Notes under the pieces: generated by a model
The model's input: the letters and a program-made list of their open reading frames with translations, nothing else
Told to the model about the DNA's origin: nothing
The model's database searches: none
Position numbers and translations under genes: made by a program
From: Colius striatus
Lineage: Eukaryota > Chordata > Aves > Coliiformes > Coliidae
DNA: 64,000 bases
Assembly: GCF_028858725.1 (NCBI RefSeq)
Contig: NC_084763.1
Span: 55,513,152 to 55,577,151 of the forward strand
Direction: 5' to 3'
Shown: one piece after another, positions 1-31,379 of the stretch
How the letters are laid out: every line of letters starts with the position of its first letter
How positions within the stretch are numbered: position 1 is the first letter of the stretch

Positions 1-308
1 ACTATCATCTACTGTATTTTGCTTTTTATCATAGGCTAAGAACAAGCAATTGAACAGCAAATTACAATGGCCAGTTGCTCTACATCAACCCCATAAAAGG
101 AAAACATACAATAATCTTTTAAGGTTAAATTCCCAAAGGATTAAAAATATCCTACCCTGGGTTTAAACATGTCTGGTATCAAAACTAGTGGTCTTCTCTC
201 TCAAATTACTGCAGCATTCCCAATACTTCTGATAGCACACAATAACTATGCACACGGAATACGAAAAAGAAAATGAGGCAACAGGTAGAGAGGAGAAAAA
301 AAAAGTAC

Positions 309-18097
<17,789 letters not shown>

Positions 18098-18121
18098 TTC
18101 AAATCTATTTGAGATAGCTCC

Positions 18122-21100
18122 CTGAAAAGTAGTATTTGAACAACAAATAAGCCAAGGACAGTAATATAAATGACCATCTGTTGAAAAGAAAAACATAGAT
18201 ACTTATTAAAATCAATACAATTCTTCATGCGACAATGTCACATTGCCAGTGAATCCTCGTAACAGACAAGTGTAAACACATTGAAACAAGTCTAGATGCT
18301 CAGAGTTTGCTTACAAAGATCTGATTTTTGTATTTGTATCTGTTTGATAATTGTGAGTGCTTCCTCTAATTTCATTTGAATGATAGAAGTATTATATTGT
18401 CTGCAATTCTGCAGAGATACACAAAATAAAAGAGAAAGTAGATGTTTGTTTCAAAGAGCATGCTTTTGGTTTGGCATTTCTCTAATTGCAATGAAATATA
18501 TGAAAAAAATGATTTAAAATGAAAACATACCGTTTAGGTTGTTCTTGGCTTGCACCTAGTCCTCTGAAAAATTACTCAAAAATGAGCAGGATTGATATGG
18601 CTAAAGACAGGTACCATGACTGAACTTTGCTCTTGTGTAAAACAGAGATGATCATTAGCTTGCTGGCTTTTTTTCCACTCCCATTGCCTTCTTTGGAGAG
18701 TAAAGTGTATGAACTTTGGAATCTGCCTCCCTTTTCGTACAGGGAATTTTTATCCAAGTCGTTAAACTCACATTTATCTCATTGTCATCTGGAGAAAACA
18801 ATACTGACCAGCCTATTCCTCTACCAGGAATAGTTCCTTTTATCTCCTGATGGCTTAACTATCCCACTTCAAACTCTCAGAAATTCTTCTTTACCATATT
18901 AGAGATGGTTATGAATGCTCCCAAGGAATTGTTACACTTAAGGATAAATCCATTCTTGAATATACAATGAGAATGAAACGTAATAACATAAGGAGTATTT
19001 TACTCTGTCTCTTTTCCCTCCTAAATCTAATCTAGAAAAACATGATCCATCTAGCCAGAAAGAAAACAGGATTGTACTGTAATGCATATTGTGTCTCATC
19101 TGAGTAACTGCAGAATAGGAGTTTCAGACTCAGTTTAGAAATGGTTTGGAAGTAGCTATGGTCAGTAGAAATCTGCTCTATTAGTATCCTTCTGATTTTT
19201 TAATAAATGTTCCTATTCTAAAATGTTACTTTATTGTGGACTGTATTATTTGCATCAATACCTGTAGGTATTACTTCAATAGAAACAATCACAGAATGGT
19301 AGAGGTTGGAAGGTGCCTCTAAAGATCATCTAGTCCAACCCCACTGCCAAAGTAGGTCCTGATCTATGGATCAGGTCACACAGGAAAGTGTCCAGGCGGG
19401 TTCTGAAAACCTCCTGAGAAGGAGATTCCACACCCTCCCTGGGCAGCCTGGGCCAGGGCTCTATCACTCTTAGAGTAAAGAAGTTTTTCCTTAAATGGAA
19501 CTTTGTGCTCCAGTTTTTGTTCACCACCCCTTGTCCCATTACTTGACACTACAGAATAAAGGGCTGTCCCATCCCTTTGACATACATAATCACAATTTAA
19601 AACATTTAAAGTAAATTAATTACACTTCTTATCTGTTATTTCAAGGTATACAGTAAACTAGATCAGTTCAACAGTTTCACAGAAGTGAAAAGTTGCATAA
19701 AAGTCCTTGTCCTAGAAGACAAGTAAATTTACATGAATTTCTCTGTAGGTATCCTATCACTTTACTCAAGCAAAACTTATTTAATCAGATAATTAACCAG
19801 AAGAGATAATTTTTTTGTTTCTTTTAGTCATGCAGGCCTGTAATCTTAATTTTTTGATAAAATTTAGCATTTTTACAGTATTTTGGAATACAAAGAGTCT
19901 TATCAGAGAGAGGATTTTTAGAAAGAGTAGTTTACTATTGTCAGCCAAGCAAAGCATAAAGGATTGGGAAATATATGTATCATCTGTTTATAAAAAGTTA
20001 TTCTCAGATATTTGTACAGATTTCTATCCACAACAGTTAATGAGTTTAACTTATGGGTTTTAACATGTATGCCTAAGGGCTTTACTGGACTTTATCAAAA
20101 TGGACTGGTCCAATTATTTCAGTGGGAACTGAATAAAATTGCCTGAGAGACTCTAGAGAAAAGTAAATTCATTTAAACAAATGAAACAGTAAATGCAGGT
20201 ATTTCACAACTTTCACCTTAAAAGGAAAATGGACAAAATGACAAGATCTGTCACAGCATTCTGTTAACTCATTGAATTGGCTCAATGCTATTGCAGTACA
20301 ATCGTGACAAGAAAGTGAAATAGAAATAAGTCATAGCAATTTAGAAACACTGGTACATCACCTGCATAAAGTAGTGCAAAGAAGATCAGCGGTTTACAGT
20401 CAGTTTTACCATGCTAGGACCTGAAACATCTAAACTGATATTTAAAAAGTGGGAAAAATAGAAAAAGTACAGTATTTTCTATCTACTTCATAAACTACAA
20501 AACCCTGTTATTTCTCTCCAGGTTCTTTACTTTGACTTTTCAATGACATAGCTTCACAGTTGCACAGAATTTGAGGCTAGAAAAACACCACTAAATCTTT
20601 CATCTCTTCTATCTCACAGTTTGCTAGAAATAATTTAGATATGTCCCTGTTAAAACTGGCAGTTTGAGTTAGACTATGTAATTTCAGTCTAAAGAGATTA
20701 AACATGTCATAAACCAACAACAAAAGAACCTGAGGCATCAGCACTACACATCATCGGCACTGGAGTATATAATAAACACGTAGGTGAATGTAAAAGCTGA
20801 TTCACAACCCAAGATGTTTCTAGGGCTTTTCATACAATGTAGATGACAGACAATCTACTCTGAGGAGAAATACTTTCTCATCTGAAGTCTGGCAACCAGT
20901 TTTACCCTAAATACATAAACAAGATTCATAAACCTAGTGGTTGACAAATACTTTTATTCCTCAGATCAGTTGTTTATTTAAACCAATATCTTACCCCCAG
21001 CTTTAACCAATCTTTGACATGATGGGGAGATTTCTTTAAATCTGTAGGATGAAGGCTTGAAACAGGAAATCTTGTATAGACATTGTCTGCATCAAAGAGA

Positions 21101-24100
21101 CCTTGACTTGATGCAAAATAAAGGTGTTCTGAACATCTTGAAAACAGAGGACCCTGTTCACTCAGTTCCAGAAGAATCTTTTTCTACTTACTAGTCACAA
21201 AAATTCCCACAGAAGATAGATTTAAACAGAAATGACCAATCAATGACTTTTGAGCTATTTAAGGCTTATAAATTATTCAAAATTCTCTCCAAAACCACTT
21301 TGTTTTGATCAGAAGCAGCAAGGATCTGCTCAACAATTCAGATCCCTTGTTGTACAAACAAGTAAAAAATTGATGATAAGGTTCATGTACCTGGATTATC
21401 CAAAACTCTGCTGCATGTCCTTGTTCCACATTGGATCAGTGGGACTCTATGGAGATAATGACAACTGCAGCTCAAAGAGTGCAGTCACTGGAAAGTGACT
21501 CATAAAATCAGAAAAGTTGACCTTGTCTAAGTTTAAAGCCTAAACATGAGTGAAACATTGAGTTCAATCATTGCAATTGCTCACTATTTAATTGCACCTA
21601 TTGACTGGCAGCATCTTTACTCACTTTCCCTTCATGGATGTGGTTTGGATCAAAACAGAACAATATCTCATTATTACTTGAGGACTTTCATTGCCAGTTA
21701 TCTTTTCCATATGAAAATATTTGTAAATATTCTTAAGGTTTACCCAATCCTCTCTTTATTAAGGGGGTAGTCAATTTTCTTTTGCCTGATGTAGTTTCAT
21801 GGCTCATGAATTTCATTCACACAGCTTTTTAGGGATTTTGCACATAAGAACTTCTTGTGGTTTTGAAAGATGACCATTAGGTCTCTTGAACAATTCTGGA
21901 ATGATTGTAATGTTGCAGACTGAGGCACAAATAATTCCCCTCTACTATTTTATATAAATGCATGGTTTGAATCATCATTCTTGAGCACTCTACTGCAATG
22001 AGAGATTGTACTGTAACAATAAACTATGATAAACCTTAAATCCTTCTCTAACTCATTGGTTTTACCAACCATTCTAGTTGACAGTCTAGTCAGTGTAGCT
22101 TCTTTTCACAAAAGTGTTTAAATTGTACTTTGCATGATTATAACAATGTTTGGACTGCATTTAAGTTACATAATACAGATCATTCTGTACTGTAGGTAAA
22201 TGTTAATTATTCCACACTGTTTCTATTAATTTACTTACTAAATTTACTTATCCAACCTGTTCCTGTGTATCAAAATGTCTTAATATTTCATGAAGAAAGT
22301 GATCCTAAATCAGCTTCTGCAATGCCAGAAAAAGGCATCTGAAAAATAGAATCTCCTGTTTTGGAGTGTTTCAACTAGTCATGCTTCCAGAAAAGAATTG
22401 ATGTTGAGAGAATCTCATCCCACAAACCACACATTGGTTCCTTTTTCTTTTTTTTACCTGATGCAGGTCAGCAAAGGGAATGTTCAATTACCACATGATA
22501 TCAGTACAAACACCTGGCACAGAAATCAGAATATATGTATTATAACCAGAGAAAAGGACACAAACTATCTTTTTCTTTTATTACCTTTAAAGATGAAAAG
22601 TTGAATATTCCAAGATACTCCAGGTAGCTGAAATTGTGGAGAGGGTCATAGGAATCCTAGAAAGATTCCTCAATGACATTCAGCCCTAGCATAGGTTAAA
22701 ACAATCGTGAACAAGCTCTTATTTATGATAACTGGGAAACTCCTGTTGCATTTTAGCAGCATCTTTCCTATTAATCACTGCTGGAAAAGAATTCTACTTT
22801 GTATAAGAATTTTGGCTACTTGGCAACTGTTTTGTCAATAAGAATTGTTCTACATGAAGGGAATTATCATATAGTCAGAAAATGACAATTTGCTGTTACT
22901 TGGACTATACTGTATGCTCAGCCACTGCCTCTCTCTATATATATATACACATACACTGCCTATAGGAATTGCTACGTCATATTTGTCCTGGACTAAGCAT
23001 GAGGACAAATTAAGTTACTGTAAACATCAGGCTTCCATTTGTGCTTAAAAATAAAGTCTACTTTGAAAAGAATGTTTTAATGATACTGCAAAACCCCACT
23101 TCTATTTTCTGGTGATTTGATTTGGACTTTATTCTAATACCACGAAATCATATCTATTAGGAATGTGTCACTTTTCAGCTTTATAAACACAGTCTTGTTT
23201 CTGAAAGCTTCAAATTGTTTATACTTAACCAGCAAAAGAAAATCCAGACAAGTCTACAGATCACTTTGAGAGATGTTTCCTATATATGGAAAACAAATGT
23301 ATTGGTGTTTATTCATCAGTTAAGTTAATAAATATGACTCAATGATGAATTCATGTGTGAGATCATACTTTTCATCATCATGGGTTGCAGTATAATTGCA
23401 CTTTAGATTCTTACAACGGTTGTAACAGAATAAAATGGATTTAACTGAAGTAGTATTTGCATTTGTCTTAGATATAGTAAGATTTCTTAAACTGTTTAAA
23501 ACAGGATTAAAAAGTTTCATCTTTCTAGAGTATGATGTTTTTCCCCTTTAGCATGTCTAGAAAAAGAGATGCCTTTTGAATTGGCAAGATAAATTCATTC
23601 AAATAAACGTGATATAGAACATCAGAGACTTAGAAGTGTTCAGGATTATTCAGAGTTCATATATATACTGTGTACATATAAATAGCATATTGTATATCAT
23701 ATGCTATTTGAAGAGAGATGGGAAAGCAATAATAACAGTGAACTTTGTGTGAATTTTTCCCCATTGAAGGTAAATAAACCAAAGACTATTACAGACTCAC
23801 CTTCTTTTTTCTTAACGTTTCTAGTCAACGACATTTTAACAGCACAAGTAATTGAGGAACTTGGTATTTTATCCTTCCTTCACTGAATTACTGTGATTGC
23901 ACACCTTCTCTCATGCACAAAAAGCCTTTGTAAGCTGAATATACACAACTTAAAAGTATTTGATAGTTACTGATTCACTACTGCACACAAAAGATAAGCT
24001 GAATTCACAAAATACTAAATTGAGTGTTAGTGTGCTCAGTGCCCTGAATAAGAAATAGTCTTTGCTGGTCAGGATGTTCTCAGTGAGATGGGGTATGATT

Positions 24101-24689
24101 GGTTTCTACTGCCCCTGGAATGGATCCTCAATTGCCATATTCCAAATCTCTGCTTTTCCCTGAGGATTTTTTCCCTTTTCGTGATGATTTTTTGACTCCT
24201 GAGTCCTTGAACTACTCCCTAGCTCCACCTCAAGAGCCTTAGCTCTCTGTCTTCAATTTTACACCTTAACTTGCAGAAATGCACTCTGTTGACTTCTTTG
24301 CAGCTCTTGCTCAGAATTTTGCAATTGCTTCACAAAACTGAGAGAGGTTTATGCAACTGTGTCCTGGATTACAGAGAGCTGAACTCCTGAGAAAGGGAAG
24401 AAGGTGTTTACAAACTTCAAGTCATTACATTTGAAGTATACATCAATATTAATATGAATCCTACACAGAAGCCAAAGCTATGCATATTGACTTATCCCCT
24501 TCTACAATATTAAGTAAAATGGTATTTTATAAATGCTTGCATTCCATTCCATACTATTTGTGAAATGTCTAGATTACACAAGGAATTATGAGAATAAAAA
24601 ACTTGCTGTTCAACTTCTGCCTACTAATACTGAATCCCAAAGTTTTGCTTGTTTCACTATTCCAGAGTTACACTTCATCATAGCCCTCA
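18122..24689. other. Intergenic/5' flank of ABCB1, no gene seen
   Basis: Upstream of the first ABCB1 coding exon. A non-coding first exon and promoter of ABCB1 should lie somewhere in this flank or further toward 40 kb, but no CpG-rich block or clear signal marks it. It holds one CR1 tail (19286-19588), a short TA run near 22936 and otherwise AT-rich unique sequence. The open frames present are short and resemble nothing I recognise. Confidence 0.6.
19286..19588 (-). mobile_element. CR1 LINE 3' end, antisense
   Basis: Reverse-complement CR1 tail in the intergenic region. It begins AATCACAGAATGGTAGAGG, then carries the GATCATCTAGTCCAACC and CACCCCTTGTCCCATTAC blocks. Confidence 0.92.
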
Positions 24690-25030
24690 CAAAACACAAA
24701 AATAAGGAGTGGAAGAGACCTCACAATGTCATCTCGACCATCCTCCTTCCTCCAGATAAGATCAACTATTCCATCTATCATTCTGACTGATGTTTGAGTC
24801 CTGTCACTCCATTGGTAGTTTCAGAAGAGAAAGATGGAGACTTTTAGGCTATCTGAACTGTCAGGAAGTTTTCCTGATGTCTAGTCTGAATTGGCTCTTA
24901 AACCTGTTACCCTTTTCTACTCACAGCAGCCATGAAGAACAACTTCTTCCTTTCCACTTTGCAGTGCTTTTGAGATTTGAATGCTGTTTGTGCTGTCTGT
25001 CCTCTCTAAACACCTACTTGTTTTACTTAA
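24690..25030 (-). mobile_element. Old, decayed CR1-like LINE, antisense
   Basis: The order of recognisable pieces matches antisense CR1 of an old subfamily: a GAGTGGAAGAGACCTCACA start, then AGTTTTCCTGATGTCTAG, then TTCTTCCTTTCCACTTTGCAG. Divergence is high and the boundaries are approximate. Confidence 0.55.
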
Positions 25031-26135
25031 TCATGCATATTGAATTTTGCTACTGTAGTGAGATGACTAAACAATCACTTCATTCAGTTCATCTCATAAG
25101 AGATTATGTCACTATGACTGTTCTGCATGTGCATCTTTGACCACAATCAAATTGCTTTGTTGCTTTTTGATGCTTACTGTAACTCAACTGTTTGTATACT
25201 GTAAGGTAAATATGGATCTACAGGCAATTGTAATCAGTGCAGATACAATGCAGTTCACACACTCCAAACCTTTCAAACAGCCAGACACTAGGGGCATTTC
25301 TTCCCCTTGCCAACCGCTTCTCTTTCCAGAAACATACTGTTACATGCCACAACTCCAACAGATCCTTGACAAAAAACCACCAGAAAGATTCTAGTTATGA
25401 CTTCAAGATTACTTTGCAAGAAACAGTTCTAAAAGGCTGGAGGAACTCTCTCACTATGCAGGACTTCAGCAATTAGCATACCAGATTTCGGTAGGCACGT
25501 TATGGTTACAGTTATGAAGAGGCAATTACCTGCAGTCATTTTATCAACCCATATTAGATGCTCCACTGCCTCTTTAACTTGTCTGAATCTCCCTTATTCC
25601 ATAAGAGTTCAGCAATCGTTATTTCCACAAATTCATTTCCCAATGGCTAACCAGAGCCCCTCATCCTTTCTGACATTTTCAGATACAAGCTCCTGCTTTG
25701 TTTGCAGTTCTAAGCCATCTTTAGGCCAGGGGCTGTCAATAGTTGAAGATGATAGCAGAGAGGATGGAAAAAGTGCTCAGCAGGAGCAAGCACACTGACA
25801 TTGATCTCAAGCAAGACACATTCTAATCTTACTTGCTACAGCTGTTAGTTTCCCTGTGGACTGATTGTTTACCAGGTCTCATTTCCATTTTCTGCTTCCA
25901 GTCCCTGGGTACATGATATATTTTTACAAAGTGTTAATCAGCTACTGGCAAATATACAATAGCTAAAGTCTCTTAGGAACGAAGGGATTTCCCCTCTGTT
26001 AGAATAACTGTGGCTTATATATATGACAGAAAAAAGCTGCTTTAACAGAGACCCAGAAATGTCCAAGACTCATATTTATTCAGCTCTCTGGTCTGCAAAA
26101 ATCACTTTCAAATCACAACTCAAGCTGCCTCATTA

Positions 26136-26212
26136 TCATAGAATCATAGAGTGGTAGGGGTTGGAAGGGACTTTTAGAGGTCCAACCCCCCTGGCAGAAG
26201 CAGGTCCACCTC
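26136..26212 (-). mobile_element. Short CR1 tail, antisense
   Basis: About 77 bp carrying ATCATAGAATCATAGAGTGG, GGTTGGAAGGGACTTTTAG and AGAAGCAGGTCCACCTCA. An internal deletion between GAGG and TCCAACC is apparent compared with other copies here. Confidence 0.88.
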
Positions 26213-27184
26213 ATTATTGGCCAGACAGATTGATAGCATTTCCATGTCAGCTTTTGACACCTAGCTGCTTTATCCTACACATATCACACTTTTTAAAGGA
26301 TAGAAAAGTTGTCTTCCCAAGTCAGTAAAACATTCTTATTGACAACTCTGCTACATAAAAATCTAAATGAGTGCCAGTTCTAGAAAAACCTCCAGGAAAC
26401 ATTTCTTCATTGTCTTATCTTCACAGCAACTACTTCACATATTTATTAAGCAGACAACATAGGATAGAGATTATAGTGCTTGACATAATTTTATTAGTAC
26501 AGATACAATAATGTTATTATTTTACTTAAATCAATATTCTAAACTAAAACTAACATCTGTATTAAAAATAACATTCCTCTCAACTAAAACTCACCCCAGT
26601 TCTGACAAGCTGGCACATCATAAGACCATTAAAATGTATCCTGATTGCAGTAAGGTTTATTGCTTTACTTCTAAATGTCTGTACCAAGGGCAAAACAACC
26701 TTTTCCCATACATTTCCCACTGAAACTTAAGTTTACTAGACTTCTGCCTTGCAAATCCAAATTTCATCTCTATGCTTATTTCTTATGTTGAAGTATAAAC
26801 TTTGTATAACAGTGCTATACTGTATTAGATAGCAACGTGATCAATGAAGTTTAAGAAGTGCTTAGCATGGCCAAATCCATAGAGTAACATTAGTCAAGAG
26901 AGATCTTCCTTCCCAATAAACAGCAGAAAGAGACATTTATGTAAGTATTTAACTAAGCAGGAAGCCTCAGGGGTCTTCCTTAATGCTTCCTCCCCTTCCT
27001 TGCACGAAGTGTGAAATCACAACATGAATTCTTGTCAACTTCCCAGGCTGAGCAGGCAATGAAGGCTGTAGGTCAGAGTCAGAAGGACTGGGGGGAAGCT
27101 CCACAAAAAGTCAATGCTCACAGGGACCCTTGAATCACAAGGCTTAGGACAGTGTTCCAGCACCATCAGAGATGACTGAAGGAA

Positions 27185-27295
27185 CGCAGTGTGTGACCTA
27201 CTCTAGTTGGTCCTGCTCTGGCAGGGGAGTTGGACCAGACGATCTTTTGAGGTCCCTTCCAGGCCTTGAGATTCTGTGATTCTGTGTGATCTCTG
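27185..27295 (+). mobile_element. Short CR1 tail, sense
   Basis: It contains GTGTGACCTACTCTAG, GGTCCTGCTCTGGCAGG and GAGGTCCCTTCCAGGCC, and ends ATTCTGTGATTCTGTG. It is closest to the copy at 60055, which has the same CCTACTCTAG variant. Confidence 0.88.
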
Positions 27296-28804
27296 CTCAT
27301 ATTCCAATTTAGTCACTCTTTGAACTCTAGACTTCCTCCTTTCTGACTCATCTCTGAGTCACTCCCTCTGCCCAGTTTACATTCTGCTTGCATAACGATA
27401 CAGGACCCTTGTGTGAGAGTCATGACACTGAATATAATTCATTGATTTCCTTTATGGTCAGCAATAAATATAGAATGATTAACAGCTCATCCTGACTAAA
27501 TAAAGTGTTCAGAGCAGCCCTGTTTAACGTGTCACCATTCACTGAGATCAAGTGATTTTGTTAGTATGGGATAATCTTCAAGGAAGCAACTCTCATGACT
27601 TCATTTAATCAAACTAATGCAACTCCTATGTAAGAAAATGCCAATATTTCCTGTATTGTCTGGACCTGGTACACTAGGAATGCTGTTCCAGTAGAAATTA
27701 GAGATCCTAAGGTAAGCTGATCCTAAGGTCCAAATCCTAAGGATATACAGGTATGTCTAGGTATGGATGTGCCATGTGTGTGTTTGCTGCAGGTAGTTTA
27801 AAACAGAGTTCTGCTTCATAGTACTGACTCTAAAAGACAATTTCTGCAGGTAATTGCATTGACTGGCAATCAGTTCATAAAGAGGTACAACAAGTTGGCA
27901 GCTATAAGCAGGTTTGACCAGAATAAGCCCAAGTCCTATAACCAAAACTGATTTCATGGTATGGTGTGCATAAGGGAGGAGAACATAGCTGTTTAGGTTA
28001 TTTATGCTACATCTCTGCAACACATTAGTGAAGAAAGCTGCCTATTACTGTATGTGACAGGACCAGCAAGAATTTCTCCCAAACCAACTGGATAGGCCAA
28101 ATATAATGTAGACATAAATTGTATGTTTACAAGGACACAAATTCAATATGGTACTTCATCTTATCCCAAATGTATCTGTGACAAATATCGTTTCAGGATA
28201 CTGGTAAGGCAGCTCACTTCACAGGACAGAATTACCACCTACTTTCCAAATCTGTTTCCACCTATATTCATGCTTGAAATAAACTGAACTATTTAAGAAT
28301 AGTAGATCTCTCAGAGAATGTATATGTACAGCCCTAAAAATGAAAGCAAGTCAATAGCATCATGAGTGCAGGTATGGTCTTTTCATATACTTGAGATTAG
28401 TCCCAAAGTTCATCTTGCTCCAGCAAAAACTGGCACCGACACTGACCATTTCCTCAGGTTCACAAAAGGTGAAGATATGGAAGCAGAATAATGTTCACCC
28501 CAAGTAAGATATTCCTCATAACTATTATAACCCTGACAATGGGTAGAAGTTATTATCTTGTTTATTTTTAATGTGTCACTGCTATAGGAGAGAAAACAGA
28601 AGGTAGAAACAGGTGGAAAACAACCTTTGTGCTATCATAAGATTAATAGTAGTGACTTACTCTGATAATGATAAACTGAGGAAACTGATCTCTTCCCAAG
28701 AGATCATATAAATACAGATAAGGACCTGATTGTCATGCCATATCAGATGACTCAAAAATAGGTTTAGATCAGGATAGGAAACAAGGAAGCAATAATGACA
28801 TTTT

Positions 28805-28920
28805 TCATAGAATCATAGAACAGTAAAGGTTGGAAGGGACCTTTACAGATCATCTAGTCCAATCCCCCTGCAGAAGCAGGGTCACCTAGATCAGGTCGCA
28901 TCACCTAGATCAGGTCGCAC
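28805..28920 (-). mobile_element. CR1 tail, antisense, with 19-bp tandem duplication
   Basis: It starts CATAGAATCATAGAACAG and carries GGTTGGAAGGGACCTTTAC and CTGCAGAAGCAGGGTC. The last 19 bases (TCACCTAGATCAGGTCGCA) are perfectly duplicated at 28882-28900 and 28901-28919. Confidence 0.9.
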
Positions 28921-31379
28921 TGACAGAAATGCCCATTCTTTTATATATATATACACACACACAATAGGAAAAAGAGATACATACATGCATATTTCTTCTG
29001 TATTAGCAAAAAACGAGTAGAAATAGTGGCAAATGTTACCAAAACCCTCTGTGGTGCATCAACTTTGATCTAGATGATAATAAAAACTGTCAGACTTCTG
29101 TCTCTCCTTTGATCTGGGCATTTAATATTAGTCTGATGGTGTTTAAGCATAGGTTCTCAGTTTCTGATTGCTAGGTTTGCCTTAATAGTTTTTGCAGTGA
29201 ATCATTTACTTACTTGAAGACAGTTCCTAATGGCTATACTCTACAGATGGATTACACATGCACACTCAGGGAGCCCTTTTACTTCAACAGCAGTCACTCA
29301 GGACAAAACTATCAACTATATATAATGAATATGTTAACATTATCTATCCAGAATAAAGTGAGGATATATGGGAAACTCAGAACATGACTACACTGACAAT
29401 TCTTGTTAATGTGAGAACAAACCAGGCTTTTATGATTCAGTTACACGGTTACAATCAAAAAACAGTGTTAAAACCAGAACTAACAGCACTGACTACTCCT
29501 GCTTGGTCACACTGCTCCTAAAACTCGGGAGATTCCAACAGCAACAATACCTGACTGCAGTAATTGCTTAGATCTTGAGGCTTCTGAATTTGGAGGCTTG
29601 TAAAATAGAGCTTTCAAGCTCTAAGGATTAGCTTTCCTTAACTAGGATAGCCTTTAAAAGCACTGCCTTGAAGATTATGATTATCAGCTACATTGTAGGA
29701 AGAATCTCCTGAAAGCAATTTAGTAGGTAGATATCTCAGAACAGCTATCTGAGCACTGAAAGGAGATTTGGGTAGCAGGTTATTCTACCTAGAAGAACAC
29801 TATGAGAATGTCAAATCATATGAATCCTGGAAAAATTCTTGGGATTGGCATCCAGGGAAACGTGTGTTTGGTTAATAGGATCACAGTGCCTTTAAAATAG
29901 CAGTGATACAGGGGTTAAGACAGCAAGAGTGATTCTGGAACCTGTAGATCAAACAGAAATATAATGGGTGGAGCTGCAAATTCAGCTTCAACAAATGGGC
30001 AGAGTAAGGTAAGGTAAGTGGAAGGTAAGAAGGAGTCCCAAGAAATTTCAGTCCTATGATCTGACAGAAAGTCACACACTGTAATTTTCAGAAATATAGT
30101 CATGAGGGACCCACAGTCTCCATTTAAAAATAAAGACCAAAAGCAACAGAAAAGGGAAAAGAGTCCTCAGTGTGAGTTTAACTCTTTGTGTAAAAAGAGG
30201 TGGTAACAATAACTGCAAAAGACCCTTGGAAAACATAAAATGTTCCCTTAAGGAATAGCAATGGGACTGTAGGAAAGCAGCATGGTCAAACTCGAGGGAA
30301 AAAAAGGCAAAGATATAAAAAGAGTAGATAGAATCCATAAATTCCTTGCTGGCTGGTGTCAAGTTCATAAAAAATATGAGGAATGAAAACTCTAGAACAT
30401 AACAGTGCAGCCCTCAGGCACCATCCCTTCCTCTCAATAACAAAGATCAGGGACACTCTGCTATCTACCTGTCCCTGCTCTAGTCGTAGAATTACAATAT
30501 AACCAATGCAAATGGCCAATAACAACATTAGTACTGGGTGCTGAGAGAAAGAACATTAACTGCCACCAGTGCCATGTTGTTAATTGATACTGTAGTGTCA
30601 ATAAGCACCCTTCAATAAATATTTGCTCTAGATGGAACTCAAGAAAATGGATAAAACATAAAACATGTATTGAGGAAAGGATTTTCCATCATCTGTATTA
30701 AGATCCCTCCCTAAATAGCTGCCAAATTCAGGAGTATAGGAATGGGAGGATCCCTCTTATAAACACCAGGGAATTATTGGCACAGTTTTGCTGAAACAAA
30801 ATGGATTAGCTGCAGATTTTGCTACGGATGTTTGTGGAATTGGGGCTGACCAGTGGGAGGTGAGGGTGGAGCGATTCCTGCAAGTCACTGGTGCTTTGTT
30901 ATCAAGAATCCGGAGGAAGTAAAACCAGTGGATATTTGGGTAACAGAATTTCCTCAAATTTTGCATGTCTGTAAGTTAAAATGTCAGAAAACAGCAGTTG
31001 TGTATTAATTGAAAGTACAGAATCTCCTTCCCAGAAAAACAGTACCAACATCCTCAAGAAGCAAAGATTCAAACCCACTACCAAGAAGTTTAATGGAAAG
31101 TTAGGTCCTAGTGCAGTGAGCTATACTTTTAACATCCCACTTTGTCCAGGTTTAAAAGCAAAGATAAAAGCCTAAATAGGGATTCTTAACACTTTAATAA
31201 GAGAGCCACCACTCACGTTGTTTGTCATGGAAACATGCCTGAAATTCTTGTAGCACTAAGCAGAGTATCTCACTGATTTGTTCTGATTTAGTCAAGGCTT
31301 TCTTTGCAATTCCACTAGCACAGCAAAGCTGGCAAAAACAAGCATTTATCTATGAGGGAAAGCAATACTGATTTACATG

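Larger units (their letters stand above)
25031..31379. other. Intergenic, CR1 tails only
   Basis: It contains the CR1 tails at 26136, 27185 and 28805, a TA/CA microsatellite near 28942-28963 and nothing else that I can support. The part from about 30700 could be flank or leader of the retroviral remnant that follows, but no retroviral motif was recognised there. Confidence 0.5.

Noticed and set aside
13..308. Additional ABCB1 exon below position 309
   Set aside because: No frame matches the linker or second half of P-glycoprotein; the next exon must lie outside the window.
24533..25798. Run of consecutive open frames (24533-25798) as a spliced intergenic gene
   Set aside because: The central part is antisense to an old CR1; the frames share no homology and lack convincing splice junctions.
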